Shown here: one piece after another, positions 56,214-64,000 of the stretch | Numbering within the stretch: the stretch's first letter is position 1 | Layout of the letters: each line of letters starts with the position of its first letter | NCBI RefSeq assembly: GCF_041153465.1 | Contig: NZ_CP154858.1 | Coordinates: 186,001 to 250,000 of the forward strand | Direction: 5' to 3' | From: Thermohahella caldifontis | GTDB taxonomy: Bacteria; Pseudomonadota; Gammaproteobacteria; Pseudomonadales; Oleiphilaceae | Length of the DNA: 64,000 nt | Position numbers and translations under genes: made by a program | The notes under the pieces: generated by a model | What the model was told of the DNA's origin: nothing | Database searches by the model: none | What the model saw: the letters and a program-made list of their open reading frames with translations, nothing else

Positions 56214-57471
56214 GATCGGCCAGCAGCTTGCGCGCCCGCTCGCCATCTGTCCCCTGAGCCTGGGCAGCCACCTGCAGGTGCGCCACGGCAGTCTGCCGGT
56301 CGCCCCCCTGCAATGCCAGTTCCCCCAGGGCCAGATGGGCTACTGAGGTGGGCAGCAGACGATTGGCCTCCTCATAGTCGCGTCGTGCCTCCGCGTTGCG
56401 CCCCATGGCCTTGAGCAGTTCGGCACGGCCCAGGTAGAGCGCAAAGTACTCCCGGTTGAGGTCAACGGCCCTGTTATAGGCGGCCAGTGCCTTGTCCGGC
56501 TGGTTCAGGCCCCGCAATGCTTCCGCTTCCAGCTGGTAGAACAGCGCTTCCTTCGGTTCGATGACCTGTGCGGCACGCGCCTTGTCCAGCGCTGGCTGCC
56601 AGGCCTTCTGGCGCAGCAGTTTCATGCCCGTGTCATAGCGCTCATAGGCCACCCGCGTTGCCTTCAGGCGCTTCATGGCACGTTCATACTCGGCCTTTCC
56701 GACAAAGCCGCCCGGATTGCCCAGCTTGTTGACCAGCGCCTGATTCTCCGCGACACGCTCCTCACTGGGCGGGTGGGAGGCGAAGAGGCCATCCAGCCAG
56801 CCGCTCTGGCGGGCGGAGGAAAGCCGGACGAAGATTTTCTGCAAGTCCACGGCCGCCTGCGGATCATAGCCCGCTCTGACCATGTAGAGGGTGCCGTAGT
56901 GGTCAGACTCCAGTTCGTGCTCACGGCTGTATTTGGCCAGCGCCAGGCTCGCACCCAACCCGGCCCCGCCGACCAGGATATCCCGCATGTCATTGTCCTG
57001 CAGGGCGATGCCGAGACCTGCCATGCTGAGGCTGATGAGCATGGATTGCTGCAGGCGCTTGGCGCTGTGGCGTGCCGCCGCATGGACGATTTCGTGCCCC
57101 AGTACGGCCGCCAGCTGGGCTTCATTTTCCAGCTCCACCAGCAATCCGCGGTTGACTGCAATCTTGCCCGAGGGCAGGGCCCAGGCGTTGGGCACCGAAT
57201 TGTTCAGCACCACGAATTCATAGGGCAGGTCGGGGCGGTCGCTCACCCGCGCCAGCTTCATGCCGACCTTTCGCACATACGCCGCCACTCCCGGATCGGC
57301 CACATAGGGGCCGCCCTGCGCCTGCTGTGCGGGCACATACTGCTCGCGGCCAATGGCAAATTCCTGTGCTTCGCTGACCAGCAACAGCTCTTCCTTGCCC
57401 GTAACCGGATTGACACTGCAACCGGCGAGTGTGGTGACGATCACCAGAACGGTCAGTAATGTTTTCCACAT
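56176..57471 (-). CDS. M48 family metalloprotease lipoprotein with C-terminal TPR repeats
   Basis: About 431 residues from ATG 57471. Signal peptide with lipobox LAGC (C18), so an outer- or inner-membrane lipoprotein. M48 zinc site HEIVH (126-130) with downstream ESDHYGT. TPR-like repeats occupy about 265-420. A paralogue of the bepA product at 21792, similar in layout but distinct in sequence. Confidence 0.9.
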   Translation of the reverse strand: MWKTLLTVLVIVTTLAGCSVNPVTGKEELLLVSEAQEFAIGREQYVPAQQAQGGPYVADPGVAAYVRKVGMKLARVSDRPDLPYEFVVLNNSVPNAWALPSGKIAVNRGLLVELENEAQLAAVLGHEIVHAAARHSAKRLQQSMLISLSMAGLGIALQDNDMRDILVGGAGLGASLALAKYSREHELESDHYGTLYMVRAGYDPQAAVDLQKIFVRLSSARQSGWLDGLFASHPPSEERVAENQALVNKLGNPGGFVGKAEYERAMKRLKATRVAYERYDTGMKLLRQKAWQPALDKARAAQVIEPKEALFYQLEAEALRGLNQPDKALAAYNRAVDLNREYFALYLGRAELLKAMGRNAEARRDYEEANRLLPTSVAHLALGELALQGGDRQTAVAHLQVAAQAQGTDGERARKLLADLSRARSSPTAAP

Positions 57472-57649
57472 GACGGATTCCCTGTTTCCTGTAGCCATGA
57501 ATGTTGTCCGGCAGTGTACCCAAAGCATCGGTTCGTCTCCACTGCGCATGTCCTGCCATTTTTCACATGAGGATGAAGGGCAAGGGAGTTGAATGGCTGA
57601 CTGCAAGCTGGCATGCTGCACGGCATCTCAACTGAAGAAGGAGAGACTC

Positions 57650-58204
57650 ATGATCCGTCGCATGCATACCGCAATGCTGACCCCTTTGCTGGCCCTTTTC
57701 CTCCTCATGCTGGGCATGTCCGCTCAGGCGGCATCCAGAGTGGAAATTGATGCCAAGGTACGTGGCGCTGTCGATCTGTTCTACAAGAAGGTACCGGGCG
57801 GCAAGGAGCTTGCGCAACGTGCGGCAGGGATGCTGGTCTTCCCCGAGGTACTGAAGGGGGGCATGTTTATCGGTGCCGAGTACGGTGAAGGAGCCTTGCT
57901 GGTCAACAACCGGACCAAGGGCTACTACAGTCTGGCGTCTGCCTCTTTTGGCTTCCAGTTCGGCGTGGAAGAAAAAACCATCGTCCTCCTGTTCATGACC
58001 AGGGAGAGCCTGGACAAGTTTCTCAACAGCGAAGGCTGGCAGGTGGGCGTGGATGGCAGTGTCGCCATCGCCGAATTCGGTGCCGGCAAGTCGCTGGACA
58101 GCAATACCCTTCAGGAACCCATCATCGGCTTCGTGGTGGCCAACAAGGGGCTGATGGCCGGCATCTCTCTTGAAGGCTCCAAGATCACGCGCATCAACAA
58201 GTAA
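57650..58204 (+). CDS. SYLF (Ysc84/DUF500) domain protein
   Basis: 184 residues from ATG 57650 with AAGGAGAG before it. The signal peptide (to about 28, ending AQA) precedes the SYLF domain: AAGMLVFPEVLKGGMFIGAEYGEGALL, then ASFGFQFGVEEKTIVLLFM, then NKGLMAGISLEGSKITRI. The domain binds lipids in known members. First gene of a unit that continues into the interrupted DUF599 gene 8 bases later. Confidence 0.88.
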   Translation: MIRRMHTAMLTPLLALFLLMLGMSAQAASRVEIDAKVRGAVDLFYKKVPGGKELAQRAAGMLVFPEVLKGGMFIGAEYGEGALLVNNRTKGYYSLASASFGFQFGVEEKTIVLLFMTRESLDKFLNSEGWQVGVDGSVAIAEFGAGKSLDSNTLQEPIIGFVVANKGLMAGISLEGSKITRINK

Positions 58205-58256
58205 GGGCAGCCATGGATGAACTGGATATTTTGGCGGTCCTCTGGTTTCTGGGCAA

Positions 58257-58273
58257 CTGGGCCGGTTATACCT
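58257..58273. repeat. 17-bp target site duplication, left copy (IS-A copy 2)
   Basis: CTGGGCCGGTTATACCT at 58257-58273 is repeated exactly at 59622-59638. Confidence 0.9.
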
Positions 58274-59621
58274 TGTTGGGAGCAAATAAACTGTCCGGAC
58301 TTGTAGCACGTGATTTGTCCGGTTTCATGATCACCAAGGAGGTGAGCCATGAGACGGACAGAACTGCTACAGGAGATCCGGAAAATGCGATTCGAAGAAG
58401 CCTATACGGGATGGACCGAGAAACGGCTGACCCAGGAAGAGGCGGCGCGGCTGCTGGGGGTCTGTGAGCGGACCTTCCGGCGCTATATCGACCGCTACGA
58501 GGAGGAGGGCCTCGACGGCCTGATCGACAAGCGCCTGAGTCAGGTTTCCCACCGCAAGGCCCCGGTGGATGAGGTTCTACGCCTCGAGGCGCTCTACAAG
58601 GAGCGCTACGACGGCTGGAACATCAAACACTTCTACAGCTTCTACCGCGACCGTCACGGCGGCACACGCAGCTATACCTGGGTACGGAACACCTTGCAGA
58701 AGGCAGGCCTGGTCAAGAAGGCACCGGCTCGGGGTAAGCATCGTCGACGCCGCGAGCGGGCGCCCATGGTCGGCATGATGCTCCACCAGGATGGCTCCAC
58801 CCACGAATGGGTTCCCGGCCACCACTGGGATCTGATCATCACCTTCGATGACGCCACCTCTGAGCACTACTCCATGTTCTTCGTCGAGGAGGAAGGCACG
58901 GCTTCGAGCTTCCAGGCCATGCGAGAGGTCATCACCGATCACGGCCTTCCCTCGAGCCTCTATACCGACCGGGGCAGTCACTACTGGCACACCCCCAAGG
59001 CCGGCGGCAAGGTCGACAAGTCCAACCTCACCCAGTTCGGCAGGGCCATGGCCCAGCTCGGGGTCGAGATGATCCCCGCCTATTCCCCCGAGGCCCGGGG
59101 CCGCTGTGAGCGCCAGTTCGCCACCCATCAGGGACGCCTGCCCAAGGAACTTGCAGCCCAGGGCATTACCACCATGGCGGCGGCCAACCGCTACCTTCGG
59201 GAGCACTACCTGCCGGCCTTCAACCGGGAGTTCTGCGTCAAACCCGCCGTCGAGGGCAGCGCCTTCGTGCCTTTCATCGGCCCTGGACTGGACGACATCC
59301 TGTGTGAGCAGTACGAACGCACCGTGAACAAGGACAACTGCGTCTCGTTCGAGGGACTCAAGCTGCAGATCCCTGCCGACCGCTATCGGCGCCATTACGT
59401 CAAGGCCAAGGTTCGGGTACACCGTTATCCTGATCGCTCCCTGGCGATCTTCCACGGCCCCAGAAGACTGGCCAGTTACACCCCAGAAGGCCTGCCCTTC
59501 GACCCCCTCGAACCTATTGATCAGGCACCGGCCAACGTCCGCTGCCAAGTCTGATCATCAGTGGACCCAAAGCGGACAGTTTATGTGCTACAAAACCGGA
59601 CAGTTCTATTTGTTGCTAACA
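58274..59621 (+). mobile_element. ISNCY-family insertion sequence IS-A, copy 2 (1348 bp)
   Basis: Same length, ends and orientation as IS-A copy 1 at 720-2067; no difference was seen between them. Inserted in the DUF599 gene in its reading direction. The two copies are direct repeats 57,554 bases apart. Confidence 0.93.
58349..59554 (+). CDS. ISNCY-type DDE transposase of IS-A (copy 2)
   Basis: 401 residues, identical in translation to the product at 795-2000. Intact helix-turn-helix and DDE-type motifs, with the same AAGGAGGTGAGCC ribosome binding site. Confidence 0.93.
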   Translation: MRRTELLQEIRKMRFEEAYTGWTEKRLTQEEAARLLGVCERTFRRYIDRYEEEGLDGLIDKRLSQVSHRKAPVDEVLRLEALYKERYDGWNIKHFYSFYRDRHGGTRSYTWVRNTLQKAGLVKKAPARGKHRRRRERAPMVGMMLHQDGSTHEWVPGHHWDLIITFDDATSEHYSMFFVEEEGTASSFQAMREVITDHGLPSSLYTDRGSHYWHTPKAGGKVDKSNLTQFGRAMAQLGVEMIPAYSPEARGRCERQFATHQGRLPKELAAQGITTMAAANRYLREHYLPAFNREFCVKPAVEGSAFVPFIGPGLDDILCEQYERTVNKDNCVSFEGLKLQIPADRYRRHYVKAKVRVHRYPDRSLAIFHGPRRLASYTPEGLPFDPLEPIDQAPANVRCQV

Positions 59622-59638
59622 CTGGGCCGGTTATACCT
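59622..59638. repeat. 17-bp target site duplication, right copy (IS-A copy 2)
   Basis: Exact repeat of 58257-58273; joining across it restores the DUF599 reading frame. Confidence 0.9.
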
Positions 59639-60263
59639 GGTGGGCCGAATACATGGCCAGCCGGCGGCCCTGTCTGTCCAATGCCCTGGACTGGTACCGG
59701 GAAGGCTGGTCGCGCCGCATCCTGATCCGTGACGCGCGGATTCAGGATGCCTCCGTGTTCGGCAACCTGGAACGCAACGGAGCCTTCTTCGCCTCCAGTG
59801 CCCTGCTTATTCTTGCCGGTCTGCTCACGGCGCTCGGCTATGCGGACAAGGCCATGACTGTCTTTTCCGATCTGCCGTTCGTGCGCCCGGCCTCCAAGTT
59901 TGCCTGGGAAATGAAGCTGGCGCTGCTCTGTGCCGTCTTTGTGTTCGCATTCTTCAAGTTCACCTGGTCCATGCGGCAGTACAACTTCTGTGCCGTCATG
60001 GTGGGCAGCGCACCCATGACCTACGAACGGGATGTGACGGAGGAAGAGAAGGCAGCTTTTGTCAGGAGCATGACAGAAATTGCCAATCTGGCCGGAGACA
60101 GTTTCAATCTTGGACTGCGGTCCTATTATTACGGCCTCGCCGTTCTGACCTGGTTTGTGCACCCCGTGGTCTTCATGGTGGTCACTTCTCTGGTGGTGGG
60201 TGTTCTCTATCACCGGGAGTTCAGATCCAAGGCGCTGACGGCATTGCGGATGGGAAAACTGGA

Positions 60264-60770
60264 ATGACAGAAAGCAAACTGATGACCGGATTCGAATCGG
60301 ATCCCAGGCTGTTGGGGCAGGCCAGCCGGTTTGTGGGGCAGCTCAATCAGTGCCGGCAACTCGGGATCCGGGTGGAGGCCGCAGCCCATCGCAAGCTGGT
60401 TTTGTCCCTGCCCTACAGTGAAGCCATTGTCGGCGACATGGAAACCGGCATCATCCACGGTGGCGCCATCACCACGCTGATGGATACCGCGTCCGGTACC
60501 GTGGTGCTGTGCTCCCTGGAGGAACCCGAACTCTGTCCCACGCTGGACCTGCGGGTGGACTACATGCGCGCAGCGCGTCCCAATGAGCCGGTTTACGCTC
60601 TGGCGGAATGCTACCGCGTCGCGCATGATATCGTGTTCACGCGCTGTCAGGCCTGGCAGACCGAACCCGAACGCATTGTCGCCCACTGTGTCGCCACCTT
60701 CATGCGCATCGGACGCCGTGCCACACCGGACTGGTTCTGGAAGATCATCGAAGGGGAGGGGGAAGCATGA
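60264..60770 (+). CDS. PaaI-type hotdog-fold thioesterase (first of a tandem pair)
   Basis: 168 residues with the hotdog motif TGIIHGGAITTLMDTASGTVVL, which includes the HGG of PaaI-like acyl-CoA thioesterases. Starts inside the end of the DUF599 gene. Expression may be polar on the IS insertion. Substrate unknown. Confidence 0.88.
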   Translation: MTESKLMTGFESDPRLLGQASRFVGQLNQCRQLGIRVEAAAHRKLVLSLPYSEAIVGDMETGIIHGGAITTLMDTASGTVVLCSLEEPELCPTLDLRVDYMRAARPNEPVYALAECYRVAHDIVFTRCQAWQTEPERIVAHCVATFMRIGRRATPDWFWKIIEGEGEA

Positions 60771-61201
60771 TCCTGCAGAAACTGGTGGCCGAAGCTCACG
60801 ACAGGGGCGAATACGGTGCGTTGCTGGATGCCATTCCCTATGCACGCCACATCGGGCTGGAGGTGCAGCGTTTCGGTAACGAAGTGCTGTTTGTGCTGCC
60901 TCCGAAGGAAGAAAACCTGGGCAATCCCGTTCTGCCTGCGCTTCATGGCGGGGTGATCGGTGGCTTTCTGGAGCTGTCCGCCGCCCTGCATCTGGTCCTC
61001 TTTCAGGGGGTGACACGCATGCCGAAGATTGTGGATTTTTCCCTGGATTATCTGCGTGCAGCCCGCCTCGTGCATACCTATGCGGAATGTCGCGTCACCC
61101 GGCAGGGGCGTCGCGTGGCCAACGTGATGGTATCAGCCTGGCAGAAGACCCGGACCGAGCCCGTCGCCACTGCCAGAGCCCACTTTCTCATCGAGGACTG
61201 A
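60767..61201 (+). CDS. PaaI-type hotdog-fold thioesterase (second of a tandem pair)
   Basis: 144 residues with ALHGGVIGGFLELSAALHLVLF, the same type of catalytic helix as its neighbour. Overlaps it by 4 bases. The pair may form a heteromeric enzyme; the C-terminus overlaps xseA on the other strand by 69 bases. Confidence 0.88.
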   Translation: MILQKLVAEAHDRGEYGALLDAIPYARHIGLEVQRFGNEVLFVLPPKEENLGNPVLPALHGGVIGGFLELSAALHLVLFQGVTRMPKIVDFSLDYLRAARLVHTYAECRVTRQGRRVANVMVSAWQKTRTEPVATARAHFLIED

Positions 61202-62662
61202 TTCCTCCACCTTGCAGATCAGATGTCCGGTGGCCAGTCGTGCGCGCACGCGGCTGCCGGGCGTTGCATCGCCCGCATGGCGAATCACAGTGCCGGTGGC
61301 GGCATCAGTGACGATGGCATAGCCGCGGCTGAGCGTGTTGAGCGGGCTCGCCATCTGCAGGGCACCCACCACGTTACTGAAGCGTGTTTTCGCATCCCGG
61401 AGTCGCACCTGCATGGCCCGTTCCATCCGATGCGCCAGGTTCGCCACCTGATCGCGACCGGCCGCAATCCTCGGTTCGGGGTGGTGCCGCTGCAACCGGG
61501 CGGTCAGGGTCTCCAGCCGGTGGTGCGCCACCGAGATGCGCCGCGGCATGGCCTGTACAAGGCGGGTCTGCAGACTGGCGAGCCGTTCCTGTTGCTGCAT
61601 CAGCCGCCGCCGGGGTGCCTGGGCTTCGAGCCGGCGCTCCAGCATGGCCACCACCGTTTGTTTCTGGGTCAGGTTGCGCCGCATGGCCTGAGCCAGACGC
61701 AGGGACAGATCATCCACCCGCAGATTCAGCTCCTGCAGACGGTCACCGGGCTGGCGCAGCCTTTCGCGCAACTGTTCCAGGGCCTGCCTGCGGCGCACCA
61801 GGTACCGGGTCATGGCGCTGTGCAGCCGCTGTTCCCATTGGACAAGCTGCCGTTCAAGCACCGCCCGGTCGGGCGTCACCCGTTCTGCCGCCGCGGTGGG
61901 TGTGGGCGCACGCTCATCGGCCACGAGGTCGGAAATGGTCACGTCCACCTCATGCCCCACGGCACTGATCACCGGAATCCGGCTGGCGGCAATGGCCCGT
62001 GCCACGCGCTCTTCGTTGAAGGGCCAGAGATCTTCCAGCGAACCGCCCCCGCGGCCGACGATCAGCACATCGCAATCGGTCCGGGCGTTGGCACAGCGAA
62101 TGGCCGCCTCAATCCGGGCGGCGGCGTGCTCGCCCTGAACCGGCGCGGGAATGAGCGTCACCCTCAGTGCCGGCCAGCGTCGCCGGATCACCGTCAGGAT
62201 GTCGTGAATGGCGGCGCCGGTATCCGAAGTGATCACGCCCACATGACGGATCTTCTGCGGAATGGGGCGCTTGCGCCGCGCATCGAACAAACCCTCTGCA
62301 CCCAGCCGCGCCTTGAGTGCCTCGAAACGGGCCTGCAGCACTCCCTCGCCACCGATTTCCAGACGCTCGACCACCAATTGAAACTCGCCGCGGCCCTCGT
62401 AGAGGCTGACCTTGGCCAGCACGCTCACCTCATCACCATTGGCCGGGCGCTGGCGAACGTGAGCATTGGCCGAACGGAACATGGCGCAGCGCACCTGCGC
62501 CCGGTCGTCCTTCAGGGTAAAATACCAATGACCGGATGACGGCACGCTGAAATTGGAGATCTCGCCACAGACCCATACCCGGTCCAGACTGGTCTCGAGC
62601 AGTGTGCGTACCTGTCGGTTCAGTTGGGTAACGGTCAGGGCTTGCCTGTTGGGCTGGCTCAT
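61133..62662 (-). CDS. xseA: Exodeoxyribonuclease VII large subunit
   Basis: Degrades single-stranded DNA with XseB. About 509 residues from ATG 62662. N-terminal OB-fold (LTVTQLNRQVRTLLE...VWVCGEISNF), central domain with GVITSDTGAAIHDIL and IVGRGGGSLEDLWPFNEE, and a long coiled-coil region typical of the family. C-terminal tail SLNTLSRGYAIV. Divergent from guaB, as in enterics. Confidence 0.95.
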   Translation of the reverse strand: MSQPNRQALTVTQLNRQVRTLLETSLDRVWVCGEISNFSVPSSGHWYFTLKDDRAQVRCAMFRSANAHVRQRPANGDEVSVLAKVSLYEGRGEFQLVVERLEIGGEGVLQARFEALKARLGAEGLFDARRKRPIPQKIRHVGVITSDTGAAIHDILTVIRRRWPALRVTLIPAPVQGEHAAARIEAAIRCANARTDCDVLIVGRGGGSLEDLWPFNEERVARAIAASRIPVISAVGHEVDVTISDLVADERAPTPTAAAERVTPDRAVLERQLVQWEQRLHSAMTRYLVRRRQALEQLRERLRQPGDRLQELNLRVDDLSLRLAQAMRRNLTQKQTVVAMLERRLEAQAPRRRLMQQQERLASLQTRLVQAMPRRISVAHHRLETLTARLQRHHPEPRIAAGRDQVANLAHRMERAMQVRLRDAKTRFSNVVGALQMASPLNTLSRGYAIVTDAATGTVIRHAGDATPGSRVRARLATGHLICKVEESVLDEKVGSGSGDGLGPGLLPG

Positions 62663-62787
62663 GCGGCGCTCCGGTAAAATCCGGGACTCATTTTGCCAGA
62701 ACCGGCCCGCGGGTGTAAGTCTCGGAGAAAAAGCGCTTGTGTGCCGCCTTGCGGGCAGACTTTCCGGGATATTGCGGGGTATTCGCA

Positions 62788-62816
62788 TTTACCATCTGGC
62801 CCCGAAACCCTATAAT
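62788..62816 (+). promoter_or_regulatory. Promoter of guaB
   Basis: TTTACC (62788-62793) and a perfect TATAAT (62811-62816) are 17 bases apart, 40 bases before the guaB ATG. Confidence 0.6.
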
Positions 62817-62856
62817 ACGCCGATTCCTTCCTCCCATCCTGAATAAGGCGATTCAT

Positions 62857-64000
62857 ATGCTCCGAATTGCTCAAGAAGCCCTTACCTTTGATGACGTACT
62901 GCTGGTGCCGGGCTACTCCGAGGTCCTGCCCAAGGACGTCTGCCTCAAGACCCGCATCACCCGCGATATCGAAATCAACATTCCGCTGGTGTCCGCGGCC
63001 ATGGATACCGTGACCGAAGCTCTCCTGGCCATTGCCCTGGCACAGAGCGGCGGCATCGGCATCATTCACAAGAACATGACGCCCGAGCGGCAGGCTGCCG
63101 AGGTGCGCGCCGTCAAGAAATACGAAAGCGGCGTCGTCAAGGATCCCATTACCGTTTCTCCCGAGACTACGGTGGGTGAAGTCAAGGCCATTACCCAGGC
63201 CAACCGGATTTCCGGTCTGCCCGTGGTACAGGGTGAGGACCTGGTCGGCATCATCACCGGCCGTGACATCCGTTTCGAGGATGACCTGAACAAGAAGGTC
63301 GCCGAGCTCATGACGCCCAAGGAGCGGCTGGTCACTGTCCGCGAAGGCGCGGGCATGGACGAGGTGCGGCAACTGCTGCACCGTCACCGGATCGAAAAGG
63401 TCCTGGTGGTGAACGACCGCTTCGAACTGCGCGGCCTGATTACGCTGAAGGACATCCAGAAGGCACAGGACTTCCCGACTGCCGCCAAGGACAGTCAGGG
63501 CCAGCTGCGTGTCGGCGCGGCCGTGGGCACCGGTGCCGGCACGGAAGAGCGTGTGGAAGCCCTGGTGGCAGCGGGTGTGGACGTCATCGTGGTGGATACG
63601 GCTCACGGACACTCCAAGGGCGTGCTGGACCGGGTGCGCTGGGTCAAGCAGCACTTCCCGGATGTGCAGGTCATCGGCGGCAACATCGCCACGGCCGAAG
63701 CTGCACTGGCACTCAAGGAGGCCGGAGCGGATGGTGTGAAGGTCGGTATCGGCCCCGGTTCCATCTGCACCACACGGATTGTCGCCGGTATCGGTGTACC
63801 TCAGATCAGCGCAGTGGCCAACGTGGCTGCAGCACTGGAAGGCACCGGCATTCCCCTGATTGCAGACGGTGGCATCCGTTTCTCCGGTGACATCGCCAAG
63901 GCCATTGCCGCCGGTGCCAATGCCGTCATGGTCGGCAGCCTGCTGGCCGGTACCGATGAAGCCCCCGGCGAAGTCGAACTGTATCAGGGACGCAGCTACA
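62857..64000 (+). CDS. guaB: IMP dehydrogenase, 3'-truncated by the window edge
   Basis: Converts IMP to XMP with NAD in guanine nucleotide synthesis. ATG 62857 starts MLRIAQEALTFDDVLLVPGYSE. Two CBS domains occupy about 95-200. The catalytic loop cysteine is near residue 304 in GPGSICTTRIVAG. About 381 residues are visible of the usual 490. The window ends in the C-terminal barrel. Confidence 0.97.
   Translation, partial: MLRIAQEALTFDDVLLVPGYSEVLPKDVCLKTRITRDIEINIPLVSAAMDTVTEALLAIALAQSGGIGIIHKNMTPERQAAEVRAVKKYESGVVKDPITVSPETTVGEVKAITQANRISGLPVVQGEDLVGIITGRDIRFEDDLNKKVAELMTPKERLVTVREGAGMDEVRQLLHRHRIEKVLVVNDRFELRGLITLKDIQKAQDFPTAAKDSQGQLRVGAAVGTGAGTEERVEALVAAGVDVIVVDTAHGHSKGVLDRVRWVKQHFPDVQVIGGNIATAEAALALKEAGADGVKVGIGPGSICTTRIVAGIGVPQISAVANVAAALEGTGIPLIADGGIRFSGDIAKAIAAGANAVMVGSLLAGTDEAPGEVELYQGRSY

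Larger units (their letters stand above)
58213..60267 (+). pseudogene. DUF599 family membrane protein gene, interrupted by IS-A copy 2
   Basis: The 5' part (58213-58273) encodes MDELDILAVLWFLGNWAGYT, and the 3' part (59622-60267) resumes with WWAEYMASRRPCLS. Removing the 1348-bp element and one 17-bp repeat gives an unbroken 229-residue frame that matches the usual DUF599 length. Motifs such as RDARIQDASVFGNLERNGAFFASSALLILAG agree. Several membrane helices. As it stands the protein is truncated after about 20 codons. The end overlaps the next gene by 4 bases (ATGA). Confidence 0.9.

Overview
The window is a compact, gene-dense stretch of a GC-rich gammaproteobacterial chromosome. This rests on conserved gene neighbourhoods: pyrD-rmf-rlmL, gcvR-bcp-perM-bepA, alaS-lysC, tesA/ybbA-ybbP and a napFDAGHBC operon. 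The exact family cannot be fixed from the sequence; a halophilic or Chromatiales-like lineage is only a guess. No plasmid, prophage or CRISPR hallmark was seen.

Layout. 1-2.1 kb: 3' end of pyrF, a tRNA-Asn, and the first copy of a 1348-bp ISNCY-type insertion sequence (IS-A). 2.2-16.4 kb: uvrB, a CDF metal transporter, a PilZ protein, an AT-rich intergenic region with DnaA-box-like and GATC motifs, pyrD, rmf, a frameshifted rlmL, a beta-barrel protein, a degenerate DEDD exonuclease-like protein, an unrecognised 1338-residue membrane protein, and an M18 aminopeptidase. 16.6-18.4 kb: tRNA-Pro, a second identical tRNA-Asn, and a different ISNCY-type element (IS-B, 1448 bp). 18.5-24.6 kb: gcvR, bcp, a chalcone-isomerase-like protein, perM, tusA, bepA, nadA and two identical tRNA-Lys genes. 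24.7-35.4 kb: an AlkB-family protein overlapping amrS, an M23 peptidase, a FixJ-like regulator with a REC-PAS-histidine kinase, a basic amino acid ABC transporter operon ending in astE, and RDD and UbiA/MenA proteins. 35.5-43.1 kb: a DUF5610-like protein and the periplasmic nitrate reductase operon with an FNR-like box and a small DUF2374-type membrane protein. 43.3-64 kb: alaS, lysC, an acyl-ACP-reductase-like gene, a chemoreceptor with a secreted partner, tesA/ybbA/ybbP, a frameshifted hydrolase, an M48 lipoprotein, a SYLF protein, a DUF599 gene split by the second IS-A copy, two hotdog thioesterases, xseA and the 5' part of guaB.

The most striking signal is how the insertion sequences chose their targets. 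All three insertions have 16-17 bp target duplications preceded by CAA. Two different elements have each landed directly against the -35 hexamer of a tRNA-Asn promoter. The two families also share the same bipartite end architecture. The third insertion splits a DUF599 gene and is exactly reversible on paper. Other points: two genes are frameshifted in C homopolymers, and one 320-bp intergenic region looks like a replication origin or DnaA-binding locus.
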